Shown one piece after another: positions 12,601-22,845 of a stretch of DNA of 64,000 nt. The stretch lies in contig NC_067196.1 of the NCBI RefSeq assembly GCF_000699445.3, forward strand, positions 60,145,364 through 60,209,363, read 5' to 3'. Source of the DNA: Schistosoma haematobium. Its lineage: Eukaryota; Platyhelminthes; Trematoda; Strigeidida; Schistosomatidae. Below the pieces are notes generated by a model. The model saw only the letters and a program-made list of their open reading frames with translations, was not told where the DNA came from and made no database searches. Each line of letters begins with the position of its first letter. Position 1 is the first letter of the stretch. Made by a program: the position numbers and the translations under genes.

Positions 12601-14740
12601 CAGCCTACATAACCCAACAGAAGGGGGGATTGTCAAACAATGTGTCTATGACACTTATATGTTCTTAATGTGTTACAAAAGGAGGAGGTTTAATTACGAA
12701 ATACTCTACACCTGCAAGTCCAGTTTTCCGAGTTAACAGCATAATAACTACTGTTGTTGTAATATTTCATATTTAGTAAACTTAACAAAATTTTACTTTG
12801 AAGACAGGAACGATATGAAAAAAGTTGGCTGAATTTCAGCCTTTTCTGCTTATAATAAACGAATATACTTCCAGGGCCGCCAGATCTGATTCATTATCAC
12901 AAAATCTGTTCATCTCAAGTTGATCATTACTTGGCTGTGGGCATTTTTAACATAGCCACTTGTTTTGTGTCAAAGTATGGTCATTTCGCTCACATTAGAC
13001 TTCCCCTCAAATCGTTGTGTAAGCTCAGTGAAACGCCACTGAGCCCTATCCAAATCATATATCATGTTGAACCATTTCTACGTTGGACGATAGATCACTG
13101 ATAGTTGGATGGTCTGACAGACACATGCGAGGCCGATGGTGATTGACATGCATTAATTAATTGCACCCCATGAGCTGACCCATGCGACAGTGGCTGTACT
13201 CTGTTTCTGCAACCTATTCTAACTAATATATTTCCCCTTGATGACGTCATTTTTATTCTTTGCGGTCATGAGGTTGATTGTAGTGCCTGTATATCAAGAG
13301 AGGGTAATCTACGTAAGATATTGACTGCGAGGGGTGACTTAGACGTAAGCTAGAATGTTTTACCATTCCCGTCGAAATGAAACACACAGAGACCGTCTAT
13401 AGGGATCACCCAGATTAGTGATTCGTTATTTTTGAGTGATTCGTTGGCGCCATAACTCGTACAACCGATCAAGTATTAATAGTTAAACGTTAAGGAGGGT
13501 CGAAAATGGCAGTTCGACCGATATTGTATCGACGTTTACTTTTACAGTTCTTCTATCTGACTGTCACGGTATACGTAAACGTATTTATTACAAGCACAGG
13601 CTGAGAAGCGTTAGTGACATAAAATATGCATGAGTAAATGTCTTGAAACAGAACATTAATTTGAGCAACAAATATTTTGGAAACAGACAATTCCGTGCTG
13701 ATGGTCTTGATGAATTCAATATTCACGATGGCCAAATTTCAAAGATTTTACAAGATACAACAATGTTGACGATTTGCTGTAGCTCCCTCAGCATAGCACA
13801 ATAACCTCGTACGTAATTCTATATGGATGAAAACCGGGTGATTTTCTGTACAACATCCCGGAGTTTTCTAAGATGCCACAATTGGCTAATATGGTGCAAC
13901 AGACTGAGAAAAACGAAAATTTATTCAGAACTTCTGGAATAACAATCCAGCCATTCAATTCCTATGTGGCTGAACATACCAAACCCATGATTGTGTTCAG
14001 AGAGTAGATTTTAATTTTGTTTCAACGACCATCATACATCCTCTGATAAGGATCAATAATTTTAGATTTATCATATCTCAACACAGTCCAGAAGCTTATA
14101 TCTCACATTAGCTTTTAATAAAACTGAAAACCAATCCATCATCTTGTCATTTAAACGGTTGTGTTTGTGAGCAATTGATTTAACTCTCAATTATTCCTAG
14201 GAGTGCTAAAATGGAAGAATACCGAACTTTTTCCCTTACGAGAGTGAACTTTTATCTAAATCACATTTTTATTTCTAGTTCTAGTCAGATATTTTATGGA
14301 AACTGACCCACTTAGATTATCGTGCTTGTGAAACTATAGATGCTTCTGTATGCACAAAGCATTTTCATCAATTCCACGCAGTGTAAAGGTTTGGTGACAT
14401 ATTTAGTGGTCCATTTATCTGATCCGATTTGTAGAAATAAATGAATATGCCGTTTAGTTCCCATACTGCACCTAATCCAACACTATTTGAGCGACGACGG
14501 TAATAAGCGACCGAATGCAGATTTCGTAGGATGAATTTATTTCAGGGGTTAGTCTACTCAGACAGATGGGAAAACGAGAGGCGGGAAAGCGGAGTGGGAA
14601 GGAGAAATATACCGTAGAAAGCAAACATGGCGACTGACTATACTACTGAAAACAGATAATACATAGTGACAAAGAGATAGACATTATAAAAAACAATAAG
14701 CGATAAGCATAGGTACACAAATGCACACAAGACACATGGG
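9676..14740. other. Five kilobases of degraded repeat-rich intergenic DNA
   Basis: No believable gene was found. Two segments near 9715-9790 and 11485-11560 share CATGAGGCA and CCAGTTTACAGGC words. Stretches near 10430-10515 and 11575-11670 also resemble one another, suggesting an old diverged repeat or LTR pair. Open frames here (up to 108 codons) show no recognisable motif. The segment ends at the 5' truncation point of LINE copy B. Confidence 0.45.
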
Positions 14741-14749
14741 CTGTCCTGA

Positions 14750-15052
14750 GTGATGAGAAATGGACTCCCAGATACAGTTTCAGGAGTTAGTATATGTAAG
14801 CTTTATAGAATAGGACAAAAGGTGGATTCTGAAAGTCGTCAGAAAAACCGCCTCTTGAAGGTTACATTTGCCACGGTTGAAGAAAGGGACCTGATTCTAG
14901 GTAATTCACGTAAACTGATTGGATCCGCAATATACGTGCGGGAGGATCTCAGCCTAGTTGATCGTATTAAGAGACGACCTGCAGAAGCGGAAATAAATGA
15001 GCGTCGCGAAAACGGGGAAGAAACCTCGTTCTTAAGGGTTTTCAAATGTTAA
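14750..15052 (+). pseudogene. ORF1 C-terminal part of LINE copy B
   Basis: An open frame of 100 codons contains VTFATVEERDLILGNSRKL, IGSAIYVREDLSL and IKRRPAEAEINERREN. It matches the ORF1 C-terminal piece of copy A but without the frameshift at the A run, because copy B has AAAAA near 14845 where copy A has AAAA. The upstream PHD-finger region is missing through 5' truncation. Confidence 0.7.
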
Positions 15053-16167
15053 ACGTTTGGAGCAGAACGATCCTCAAGCCACTCTGGGTGGTAAGGTAAA
15101 GTTATACACAGACTTAAAGGTATACTACACAAATGCTCGCAGCCTACTAAATGAAATGGCGGAGCTCAAGTCAGTGGTGGATAAAGAAAAACCGGACGTT
15201 ATTGCTGTCTCGGAAACTTGGTTAACGTCAGAAGTATTAGATAGTGAAATCCAGTTGACTGGTTTCTAAACCAGTAGGGCCGAAAGATCGAATCGTAGAA
15301 GAGGCGGGGTTATTCTTTACACGAAAAGTACCCTAACCATAAGATTAGCTGAGACGGTAGCACATGTTTCAGGGACATGTGAACTGGTGCGATGTAAGCT
15401 GAAATATCGAAGGCAAGATATTGAATTAGTTGTGGTATATCGCAGTCCAGAATGTGTAGCAGATGATTTTCTCTTAAGTAAACTTAAGTCCTGGTGTAGC
15501 AAAGGTAAAAGCCTTATAGTAGGCGACTTTAATGCACCACACATAAACTGGGTTAACTTGGAAGTAGGGTCATCGATAACATCGTTCGATTGCAAATTGT
15601 TAGACACCTCGGTTGGATTAGCTTTATTCCAACACATTAAAAATCCTACAATATATGACTTAAGAAACTCTTCTCTTTTAGATGTAGTCTTCACACATGG
15701 TGATGACGTTGGTCAAATGACTTTCCTCCCACCCTTAGGGAGAAGTAACCATGCAGTCATCTTATTTAAATTCATGTCTGAGATTGCCTGTCAAACAGTT
15801 GCACCGGCCCGTCCCAACATATGGAAGGCAGATATGCAGGCAATTAACTCCGCAGCATCGGCTGAAAACTGGGAAATTGACTCAAAGGCATCAGTACAAG
15901 GGACATGGGCTCTATTCAGGCAGTTATACAATCGGGTAACTCAACCATACATACCCTGGACTGCCCCAAAGAAAAAGAAGCATGGACATCCCTGGATAGA
16001 CTGGGATATTCGACGTTTACTAAGACAAAAGAAGAAATGTTGGGATGATGCCGTCCGCCTTGGCACAGCAGGTACGATGGAACGCTACAGATCGATGAGA
16101 AACAAGTGTATAGCGAAAATTCGGGAAGCTCAAAGAAAATATGAAATGCAGCTGGCACAATCTGCAC

Positions 16168-16194
16168 TCAAATGGTTCAAATGGTTCAAATGGT
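16168..16194 (-). repeat. Three-unit 9-bp tail of the inserted CR1-like LINE
   Basis: The plus strand reads TCAAATGGT three times in succession, so the element's 3' end consists of ACCATTTGA units. Short tandem 3' tails instead of poly(A) are characteristic of CR1-type LINEs. The first unit directly abuts the target sequence TCTGCAC. Confidence 0.85.
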
Positions 16195-16317
16195 TGTGGA
16201 CGGAATAGAAGAAGCTTTCGCTTCACAGGCTTCCGTGTCTAGTAGCAGGGGATCACCAAATCCTCCAGGCAGGGACCTAGGTATGTTAACAATAAAAGAG
16301 GAAAAGAGATTGGTAAA

Positions 16318-19098
16318 TCATAGTGTGATGCTGTTCTTGGTCCTTAAGAATGGGTCAAGTTGCCTCTTGAAGGACTCCTGAGAAGTCGCTTGGACTAGCT
16401 CGGCCGGCAGCGAATTCCAGCTTTTGACAACTCTTAAGGAGTAGAAGTTGTATCTACATTCCGTCTTGCTATGTTGTGTTTCCAGTTTCTGGGTGTTACC
16501 CCTAAGGTTAGTGTTCGAACTAAGCTTAAGTAGGTGTTTAAGAGGATGTCCAGAAGTGTTAAGAATGCTATAAGCCATTAATAAATCACCTCTAAGACGC
16601 CTATATTCTAATGGGTAAAGGTCTAGTGAACGGAGGCGTTCTTCGTAAGGCTTAGATTTGAGTCCTCGAACTGATTTCGTGGCTCGCCGTTGGATACGCT
16701 CCAAAGTGACCTTATCCTTTCGGAGTGAGGGGGGAAGTACTATGTTTCCGTACTCTAAATGGGGACGGATGAAGCTATTGAAGATTGTGTGGAAAGTGCT
16801 TCCGTCAAACTGGCCAAAAATGCGCCTCAATGTTACCAGTGCAAGGTTTGCTCGGAAGGCATTTTTGTCACAGTTGGCGTAAGACTTCAAATCATGGGGC
16901 ACCAGGACTCCTAAATCTTTTTCGACTTGGGATACTACTAGAGAGGAGTTTCCTAAGTTGTAACTGTAGTTTGCAACATGTCGCAGATGGACTACTTTAC
17001 ACTTTGAAGTGTTAAAGGTAAGTCCGTTATCGTCTGCCCAACTTTGAAGTCGAGTCAGATCCTCCTGAAGTGCCTGTGTATCGTCTTGGTTGCGTATCTC
17101 TCTCCAAAGTTTCACGTCGTCGGCAAAAAGTAATAAGTCTGACGTTACCTGTTGAGGAAGATCATTTATGTAGATCAAGAAGAGAAGGGGCCCTAGTACT
17201 GAGCCCTGGGGGACCCCACTAGGACATTCCATAGCCTGAGATAAAGTGAAATTAACCCTAACCTTAAAGTGTCGATTTTTTAGGTATGAAGTAAGCCAAT
17301 CGATTAGAGGTGGTTTGATACCTAGTCGTTTGAGCTTGTTGATAAGACACAAGTGGTTAACCTTATCAAAAGCTTTTGAGAAATCAAGGTAAATGACATC
17401 AACCTTTCCCTTGCAATCGAGGATGCTTGTCCATCTGTCCACCGCAGTCAGCAGGTTGGTTATACAAGAGTAACCCTTCCTGAAACCATGCTGTTGGGGT
17501 GAGAAGAAATTTAAGGACAGTAGATAGTCATTTAAACCGTCGCATATCAGGGACTCCATGAGTTTTGAAGGTAATGACAGAAGAGTCACCGGCCGATAAC
17601 TTGAAGGTTCATTGCGTTCACCTCCTTTGAAAATTGGTGTGATGTGAGCCAACTTCCAATTTTCCGGTAATTTGCCTCGGCTAAGCGAGTAAGAAAACAT
17701 CACGCTAAGCGGCGTTGCCAGGATTGAGGCTGCCCCCCTCAGTATGACAGGATGAACCGTGTCCGGGCCAGGAGAAGTGTCTAGTCTCAAGTGCTGCAAT
17801 TTCCGGAACACCAAGTCAGCGCTTAGGTCCACTTCAGAAAGTCCTGTGGAATTGCAGATGAAACTGTCATCAATAAAGTTGATGTCAGCCGGTTGAAATG
17901 TTTGAGAGTAATGTGCCGCCAGAAGGTTAGCGGCGTCGCCATCGTTGTTGGTCGGGCCGTTAAGACCTAGCAGTTGAGAAACTCCTGTTTTGGCTTGACG
18001 AAGAGAGGCTGCATAACGGAATAGGCTTCTAGGGTTAGAGGCGAATTTATCCATAAGCTTTGTTTGGTACTGAAGACTGTCTTCTCTTATAGCCTTCGTG
18101 CATATGTTCCTGATATGTTTATATTGCCTATACGCTCCATCGTTATTAGTTCGTTTGTATTCCGCCCAACAGTGCCTTTTGCGGCTTAGCAGGCGAAGGG
18201 TACGGTTCTTGATTACTGTAGGTGATTTGCAGCTTTTGGGAACCGTTTGAGGAACTGAATGGTCTGTAGCACATAAGAGCGTGTGCAGTAAGAAGTCCCA
18301 ATGACCATCCACATCGAGTTGAGGGTGAACATCCCAAACCACCTGTTGTAGATAGCCATGTAGAGCTGGCATATTCAGCCGTTTAAAATTCCAACGCAAA
18401 TTATTGTTGGGATACCTTAGCTTAGTTTTGATGACAAAACTGAAGGCTATGACGGCATGATCGCTCTTTCCCAGAGGAGCCAGGATTGAGAGGTTGTCGA
18501 CTAGGAATCCTTCGTTAGTGAATACACAGTCTAAGCGCGATGGTGTCTGACTGTTTCTCCAACGAGTTGCCGACCTCACATTTTCATATAAGCCCAAGTC
18601 ATCGATGTCGTTGTAGAACCGAGCTTCAATTGAGTTGTCGCCTCCAATGTACGTGTGTTCTGCGAAGTTGACTCTAGGGAGATTAAAGTCCCCTAGAATC
18701 AGGATGTGTGTGAAACCGAGACGGATAGAGCGGGATAGTCCTTCCAGCATACGACTATCGTACTCGATGTCGGCAGTTGGCTTCCTGTAAATGACTCCGA
18801 CTAGACATCTCGAAATACTAGACAATCTTACAGAGCACCATATGGATTCCTCAAGATTGTTAAACTCGAGGTTGTGAACTTGGTGCACCTCCAAGCAAGA
18901 GCTTATGTATATGGCTACTCCGCCGCCAATTCCTGTTTTTCTGTCGTTGCGGAACAAAGTCATCCCAGGTAATGCTAACTCTTGGTCCGAGAACTGAGAA
19001 GATATCCAGGTTTCAGATATTCCTATCAGATGGGCCTTATTAGCGTTGCTAAGTTCACGTAGTTCATCCAGTTTGTTTGGTAGACTCGCGGCGTTCAT
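16318..19098 (-). CDS. CR1-like LINE ORF2: endonuclease and reverse transcriptase, intact frame
   Basis: A single uninterrupted frame of 926 codons. The endonuclease domain includes LIGISETWISSQF, GGGVAIYISS, CLVGVIYRKPTAD, ILILGDFNLPRVNF and a SDHAV motif. The reverse transcriptase has SYRPVTLLSLPSKLMES, QQHGFRKGYSCITNLL, VDVIYLDFSKAFDKV, GVPQGSVLGPLLFLIYINDL and the catalytic FADD motif in LLLFADDVKLWREI. The C-terminal segment carries RRLRGDLLMAYSIL and VKSWNSLPAELVQA. No catalytic residue is visibly lost, so the protein could in principle be active in target-primed reverse transcription. The ATG chosen at 19098 may not be the true start: the frame stays open upstream past 19220, into the end of ORF1. 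Confidence 0.9.
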   Translation of the reverse strand: MNAASLPNKLDELRELSNANKAHLIGISETWISSQFSDQELALPGMTLFRNDRKTGIGGGVAIYISSCLEVHQVHNLEFNNLEESIWCSVRLSSISRCLVGVIYRKPTADIEYDSRMLEGLSRSIRLGFTHILILGDFNLPRVNFAEHTYIGGDNSIEARFYNDIDDLGLYENVRSATRWRNSQTPSRLDCVFTNEGFLVDNLSILAPLGKSDHAVIAFSFVIKTKLRYPNNNLRWNFKRLNMPALHGYLQQVVWDVHPQLDVDGHWDFLLHTLLCATDHSVPQTVPKSCKSPTVIKNRTLRLLSRKRHCWAEYKRTNNDGAYRQYKHIRNICTKAIREDSLQYQTKLMDKFASNPRSLFRYAASLRQAKTGVSQLLGLNGPTNNDGDAANLLAAHYSQTFQPADINFIDDSFICNSTGLSEVDLSADLVFRKLQHLRLDTSPGPDTVHPVILRGAASILATPLSVMFSYSLSRGKLPENWKLAHITPIFKGGERNEPSSYRPVTLLSLPSKLMESLICDGLNDYLLSLNFFSPQQHGFRKGYSCITNLLTAVDRWTSILDCKGKVDVIYLDFSKAFDKVNHLCLINKLKRLGIKPPLIDWLTSYLKNRHFKVRVNFTLSQAMECPSGVPQGSVLGPLLFLIYINDLPQQVTSDLLLFADDVKLWREIRNQDDTQALQEDLTRLQSWADDNGLTFNTSKCKVVHLRHVANYSYNLGNSSLVVSQVEKDLGVLVPHDLKSYANCDKNAFRANLALVTLRRIFGQFDGSTFHTIFNSFIRPHLEYGNIVLPPSLRKDKVTLERIQRRATKSVRGLKSKPYEERLRSLDLYPLEYRRLRGDLLMAYSILNTSGHPLKHLLKLSSNTNLRGNTQKLETQHSKTECRYNFYSLRVVKSWNSLPAELVQATSQESFKRQLDPFLRTKNSITL

Positions 19099-19117
19099 AT
19101 ATAAGTACTTTATGCTT

Positions 19118-20625
19118 TCAATTTGGAACGCGTGAGCTTCGTCCTGTTTTTCTGTATGAACCTTGTGTGAATGGACAGGTAGCCCACCTATATGAGGTTT
19201 GCCGAGGTGGTAGGCCCTGTCCTTTACACGTTTTTTTATCGTTTAGATAGTCTACAAGTGGAATGGTCAGCTCCAACTTGCCTTTGTTCTTGGTCCTAGT
19301 TTCGTATGGCCTATCCGGGTGCATGTGGATTCCAGGTGGCAATCGACGTCTGTTGGCACGAAATGCTTTCAGAGTTGCAGCCGCCATATGGAAAGATGGG
19401 AAGGTTATCTTCATTAAACGGGGTCTAGAATCACCATCCTTCTTGGCTAGTCTCGTCACATGCTGAGTCAGTATGTGTTTGAGCCTCAAGGACTGTTTGA
19501 TGAATTTCCATTCCCTGATGTCAGAATGTGATTGAGTAGGGTCTGCATTTTCCGGTATACCTTGCACAATTATGTTTCTACTGCGGAAAAACTTCTCGCG
19601 AGATTCTTTAGGGATGTTTCGTATTATATTGCGCTCAGAGTACGGTATGTCGGGCAATATTCTTACGTTACCATCTGATTTCAGCAAGTGACTTGCTAGC
19701 AAGACGTCCTCTACGTCGGTAGCATTCTTAAGTGTTACTCGGAGAAGCCTCGGGTGATTTAGATGCTTAGAATCCTTTCCTCGAGTGAGCCGGGTGACCG
19801 TCAAAGGCTCTATTCTAGGAAGTCCGAGCTTCTTGTTCAATTCACCCCAGAGCATCCTGTCGTTTTGTCCTGCAGACTGAGAGGAAGGTCAGGATTGTCA
19901 ACGAGGTTCATGATAATGAGAGAATCGTCACGAACTGTTGTTAATTTACCAGGTTTCACGATGGGTTCAGGTTTAATAACTTGTTGTTTGGAGGTCAGTG
20001 TGCGTTTTTGAATCTTGGGCTCTTTATTGAGCGGACGAACAGTCTTGGGGGTAGACTGTGCGACCAAATCACCAGTTATTTTCCGTGCAGCAACACTTGG
20101 GTTGCTCGGCTTTGGCAGTGATGCCTGGTTCTTTAGGGCTCTCTTAACGTGGGTCGAATCACCTACAGGGTTTTTAGGAACCACTGTTGTGTCCAGGGAC
20201 CCTGAGCTTGGAGACCCGAGTTTGCTTAGGGAGTCTAGTACCGTCGACGTAATGATGGTGCTGAACCTCGACACGTCGCCATTAGTGTTGATGGATGCTC
20301 CATCGATGGTATACCTATCGACATCCCTATTTTTGAGTCCGTCGCACGCTCTTGTTTGTCGACCGGTTTTTTTACTAGTGTTATCCAAGTTAACTGACAA
20401 CTCGTTCCGAAGACCTGTCAGTAGGACAATGATGTTACTCAGCAAGACTACTGCGTCCGTGCTGCACGTGACACATACCCACTTTCGGTCTGACTTGCTG
20501 AGTTTGTTGTAAGAAGTTGCTGTCAGATCTGTGCATGTTTCGTGGAACCAACCTTTGCAGTTGTCGCACTGCATGCCAGTTGTGACAGCAAAACGGCATC
20601 CCGGACGTTTGCATGAGTTTTTCAT
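19118..20625 (-). pseudogene. CR1-like LINE ORF1 with PHD finger, one frameshift
   Basis: ORF1 begins MKNSCKRPGCRFAVTTG, then MQCDNCKGWFHETCTDL and KWVCVTC: a Cys4-His-Cys3-like PHD finger at residues 5 to 55, as found in CR1 ORF1 proteins. A low-complexity linker rich in Ser, Lys and Pro follows. At about 19850 the frame shifts by one base. The second part (19855-19118) continues LWGELNKKLGLPRIEPL, ERNIIRNIPKESREKFF and RPRLMKITFPSFHMAA, resembling RNA-binding ORF1 C-terminal regions. It ends next to a run of seven A's; immediately past that run the ORF2 frame is already open. The single frameshift is probably inactivating unless it is an assembly error. Confidence 0.75.
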
Positions 20626-22808
20626 GACTGAGTTGAAGCAAACTATGTTATAGATGCTTGCAAGAGCCTAAGACCTTTTAAAAAAAACACTAAAAAGCAC
20701 ACTGAAAACGGACAAAAATGGACAAAACGAGTGATATAAACTGAAACTAGTCTATACGTGAAAAACAAAAACACCGAATAGTAAGCTGAGGCAAAACCAC
20801 AGGTAACTATTAAATATAGTGAAACTCAAAAAAAAGTAATCTACTGAACGTATAGCTCAGGATAGATTCTTTAGAACTGAAATGGTACTTTTGTTGCGTA
20901 AGAACACAGCAAAAGTTTGATAAATGCAAATCACGTTAGGACTAAACTTCCCGTTCGAAAATCGCGCGTTATATATCAAGCAGCCTTAGAGAATATTCTC
21001 GTACATAAACTACAGAACAAGGATGCATCATTGGATTCCCAATCTAATAAAAGAAGGAAGTGGATCTGAAATGATAGAGGAAGTCCAGGAAAAAGCAGAG
21101 GCTATGGCTGACTATTTTGGGGCAGTTTTCACTCAGGAACCTCCTCTAGAGAAAGAATAAGACCAAAATAAACAGTCAACAAACCAGCTGCTCACCGTGG
21201 ACTTCGACCAAAACGATGTGCTTAAGGCTCTTAGCACCCTAAACATGGAGAAGTCAACAGGACCAGATGAACTACACCCCAAAATCTTGAGACATATTGC
21301 CCAAAATATCGCGGCCCCACTGACTGTGATATTCAATATGTCACTTGATCAAGGTGTGTTACCTATGGACTGGAAGGACGCAATCGTCACTCCCATACAT
21401 AAAACAGGTCCACGACAAGTTCCATCGAATTACAGACCCGTAAGCCTGACCAGTGTGGTAATTAAAATACTGAAAAGAGTAACCAAACGGACCATAGTGG
21501 TATTTATGGAAAACAATAAATTGCTAGACATGGAACAACATGGTTTTAGAAATGGTCTATCTTGTACAACAAATCTCCTTATAGCAAGGGAGTTCTGGAT
21601 AAATGCGCTAGACAACAGAAACTCAGTGGATGTTGTCAACATAGATTTCAGTAAGGCTTTTGACGAGGTACCAACTAATAGACTGCTAGTGAAGTTGGAA
21701 AACCTAGGTATTGCCGGACCTCTTTCAAAATGGATTAAGGATTTCCTAGTAGGTCGTAGGCAGAAAGTAAGAATAAATTCCAAGTGCTCCATCTGGAGAC
21801 CAGTACTTAGTGGGGTACCTCAAGGTTCCGTCCTAGGTCCTTTACTTTTTATAATGTATGTTAATGATCTTCTTAGTATAGTGCAGTCTCCAATGTTATT
21901 ATACGCTGACGATGTAAAAATCTGGCGAGAAATAACTGGAGACAAAGACGCATGTGCTCTTCAGGCAGACTTAAATAATGTGATAAACTGGTCTAAAGAG
22001 CGGTTGATGCCTATCAACGCGGCAAAGTGTGTCTACATGCACTTTGGGGATTCAAAGATTAATAGGTACAACATAGGGGAAGTGCCACTACCCGTAGTCC
22101 GGTCTCATAAAGATCTAGGGGTGACAGTGAGTCATGATCTTAAGACGACGGCCCATTGCCAAGAGGTCGCAGCTAAGGGGTTTCGAACCCTCTGGGCTCT
22201 AAAACAGACATTCACTAGGTTAGATACTGCCATATTCACCACAGTATACACATCCTTAGTGAGAACTAAGCTTGAGAAATGCGTTCAGGCCGCAAGCCCC
22301 TGTTTAAAAGGTGACTCGGATATCCTAGAAAAAGTAAAGAGGGCAGCTACTCGTGCAATTCCAGAACTCTGGAGTTTACCATACAGTAGCGTCTGGAAAA
22401 TCTGGAACTCTTTACTCTGTCCTATCGCAGACTAAGGGGAGATCTAATTTTGATGTACAGAATACTGAGAAATGATTTTGGACCTGACTTATTCTCTCTT
22501 ATTCTTTCCACCAGATCAGGACATCTCAGAAGACATAGCAGGCGAGTAGGAAAGCCAAGAACGAACAAACTACCCGTGGCATACAGGTTTTCACACCGAA
22601 TCATCAATACTTGGAACCTGCTGCCCGAAGCAGTGGTGTCCGCACCTTCAATTGACTCTTTCGAGAGAAGACTGGACACTCACAGAAGCATACTAGAAAA
22701 GGAATAACATAGGCCGTAGGCCTTCTGTCTTGACTACAAAAATCTGAATCTGAATTTAGTCATAAAACTGGTTACGCGAAAGCTTCTGTTCATTCACAAC
22801 AATTTGAA

Positions 22809-22826
22809 ATGTTTGTTCGCGTGTAA
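22809..22826 (+). promoter_or_regulatory. Five-codon upstream ORF before MRPL16
   Basis: ATG TTT GTT CGC GTG TAA lies 20 bp upstream of the proposed MRPL16 start and in another frame. If the transcript begins upstream of 22809, this would be the first AUG met by scanning ribosomes. It would be irrelevant if the mRNA starts, or is trans-spliced, between 22826 and 22846. Confidence 0.45.
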
Positions 22827-22845
22827 TTTCGAGCAACCCGATACG

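Larger units (their letters stand above)
16168..20976 (-). mobile_element. CR1-like non-LTR retrotransposon, nearly full length, inserted in LINE copy B
   Basis: This 4809 bp element on the minus strand has a 5' UTR (20976-20626), ORF1, ORF2 and a short 3' UTR ending in a 9-bp tandem repeat. Both junctions are defined exactly by comparison with the empty site in copy A. It carries a PHD-finger ORF1 and an endonuclease/reverse-transcriptase ORF2, typical of CR1-type LINEs such as schistosome SR1/Perere and Pido-like elements; the precise family name was not checked. It is the best preserved retroelement in the window and must be younger than copy B. Confidence 0.88.
15057..22707 (+). pseudogene. 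ORF2 (endonuclease and reverse transcriptase) of LINE copy B, interrupted
   Basis: The coding parts are 15057-16167 and 20977-22707. The endonuclease has LIVGDFNAPHINW and GRSNHAV; the reverse transcriptase has FSKAFDEV, GVPQGSVLGPLLF and YADD at 21902-21913, then the C-terminal segment RILRNDFGPDLFSL and RIINTWNLLPEAVV. Defects shared with copy A are TAA at 15267-15269, TAG at 20987-20989 and TAA at 21158-21160. In the part copy A lacks, one base is missing after 22387, shifting the frame. Beyond it the conserved FTLSYRRLRGDLI segment is readable in another frame and runs to a stop at 22705-22707. Confidence 0.85.
14741..22754 (+). mobile_element. CR1/Jockey-like non-LTR retrotransposon, copy B, split by another LINE
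   Basis: This element occupies 14741-16167 and 20977-22754; the middle is a later insertion. Its 5' end is truncated within ORF1 relative to copy A, but it reaches the true 3' end, with a tail in which TCTGAA is repeated near 22743-22754. Joining the two halves recovers the uninterrupted order seen in copy A, where TCTGCAC-G-CAAGCAGCC lies at the insertion site. Here TCTGCAC is at 16161-16167 and CAAGCAGCC resumes at 20977, so one G is missing and there is no target-site duplication. Its 3' end lies about 90 bp upstream of the MRPL16 start codon. Confidence 0.88.

Noticed and set aside
10265..12736. Several 60-108-codon frames between the gypsy remnant and LINE copy B
   Set aside because: None shows a motif, and they overlap old repeat-like segments; no gene is supported.
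13440..13470. Retroviral-type primer-binding site (TGGCGCCATAACTCG) implying an LTR element
   Set aside because: No LTR pair, polypurine tract or coding remnant could be tied to it.
19200..19260. Canonical -1 ribosomal frameshift site in the CR1-like element
   Set aside because: The A7 run is suggestive, but the zero-frame codons (GAT AAA AAA ACG) do not form an X-XXY-YYZ heptamer; an indel is at least as likely.
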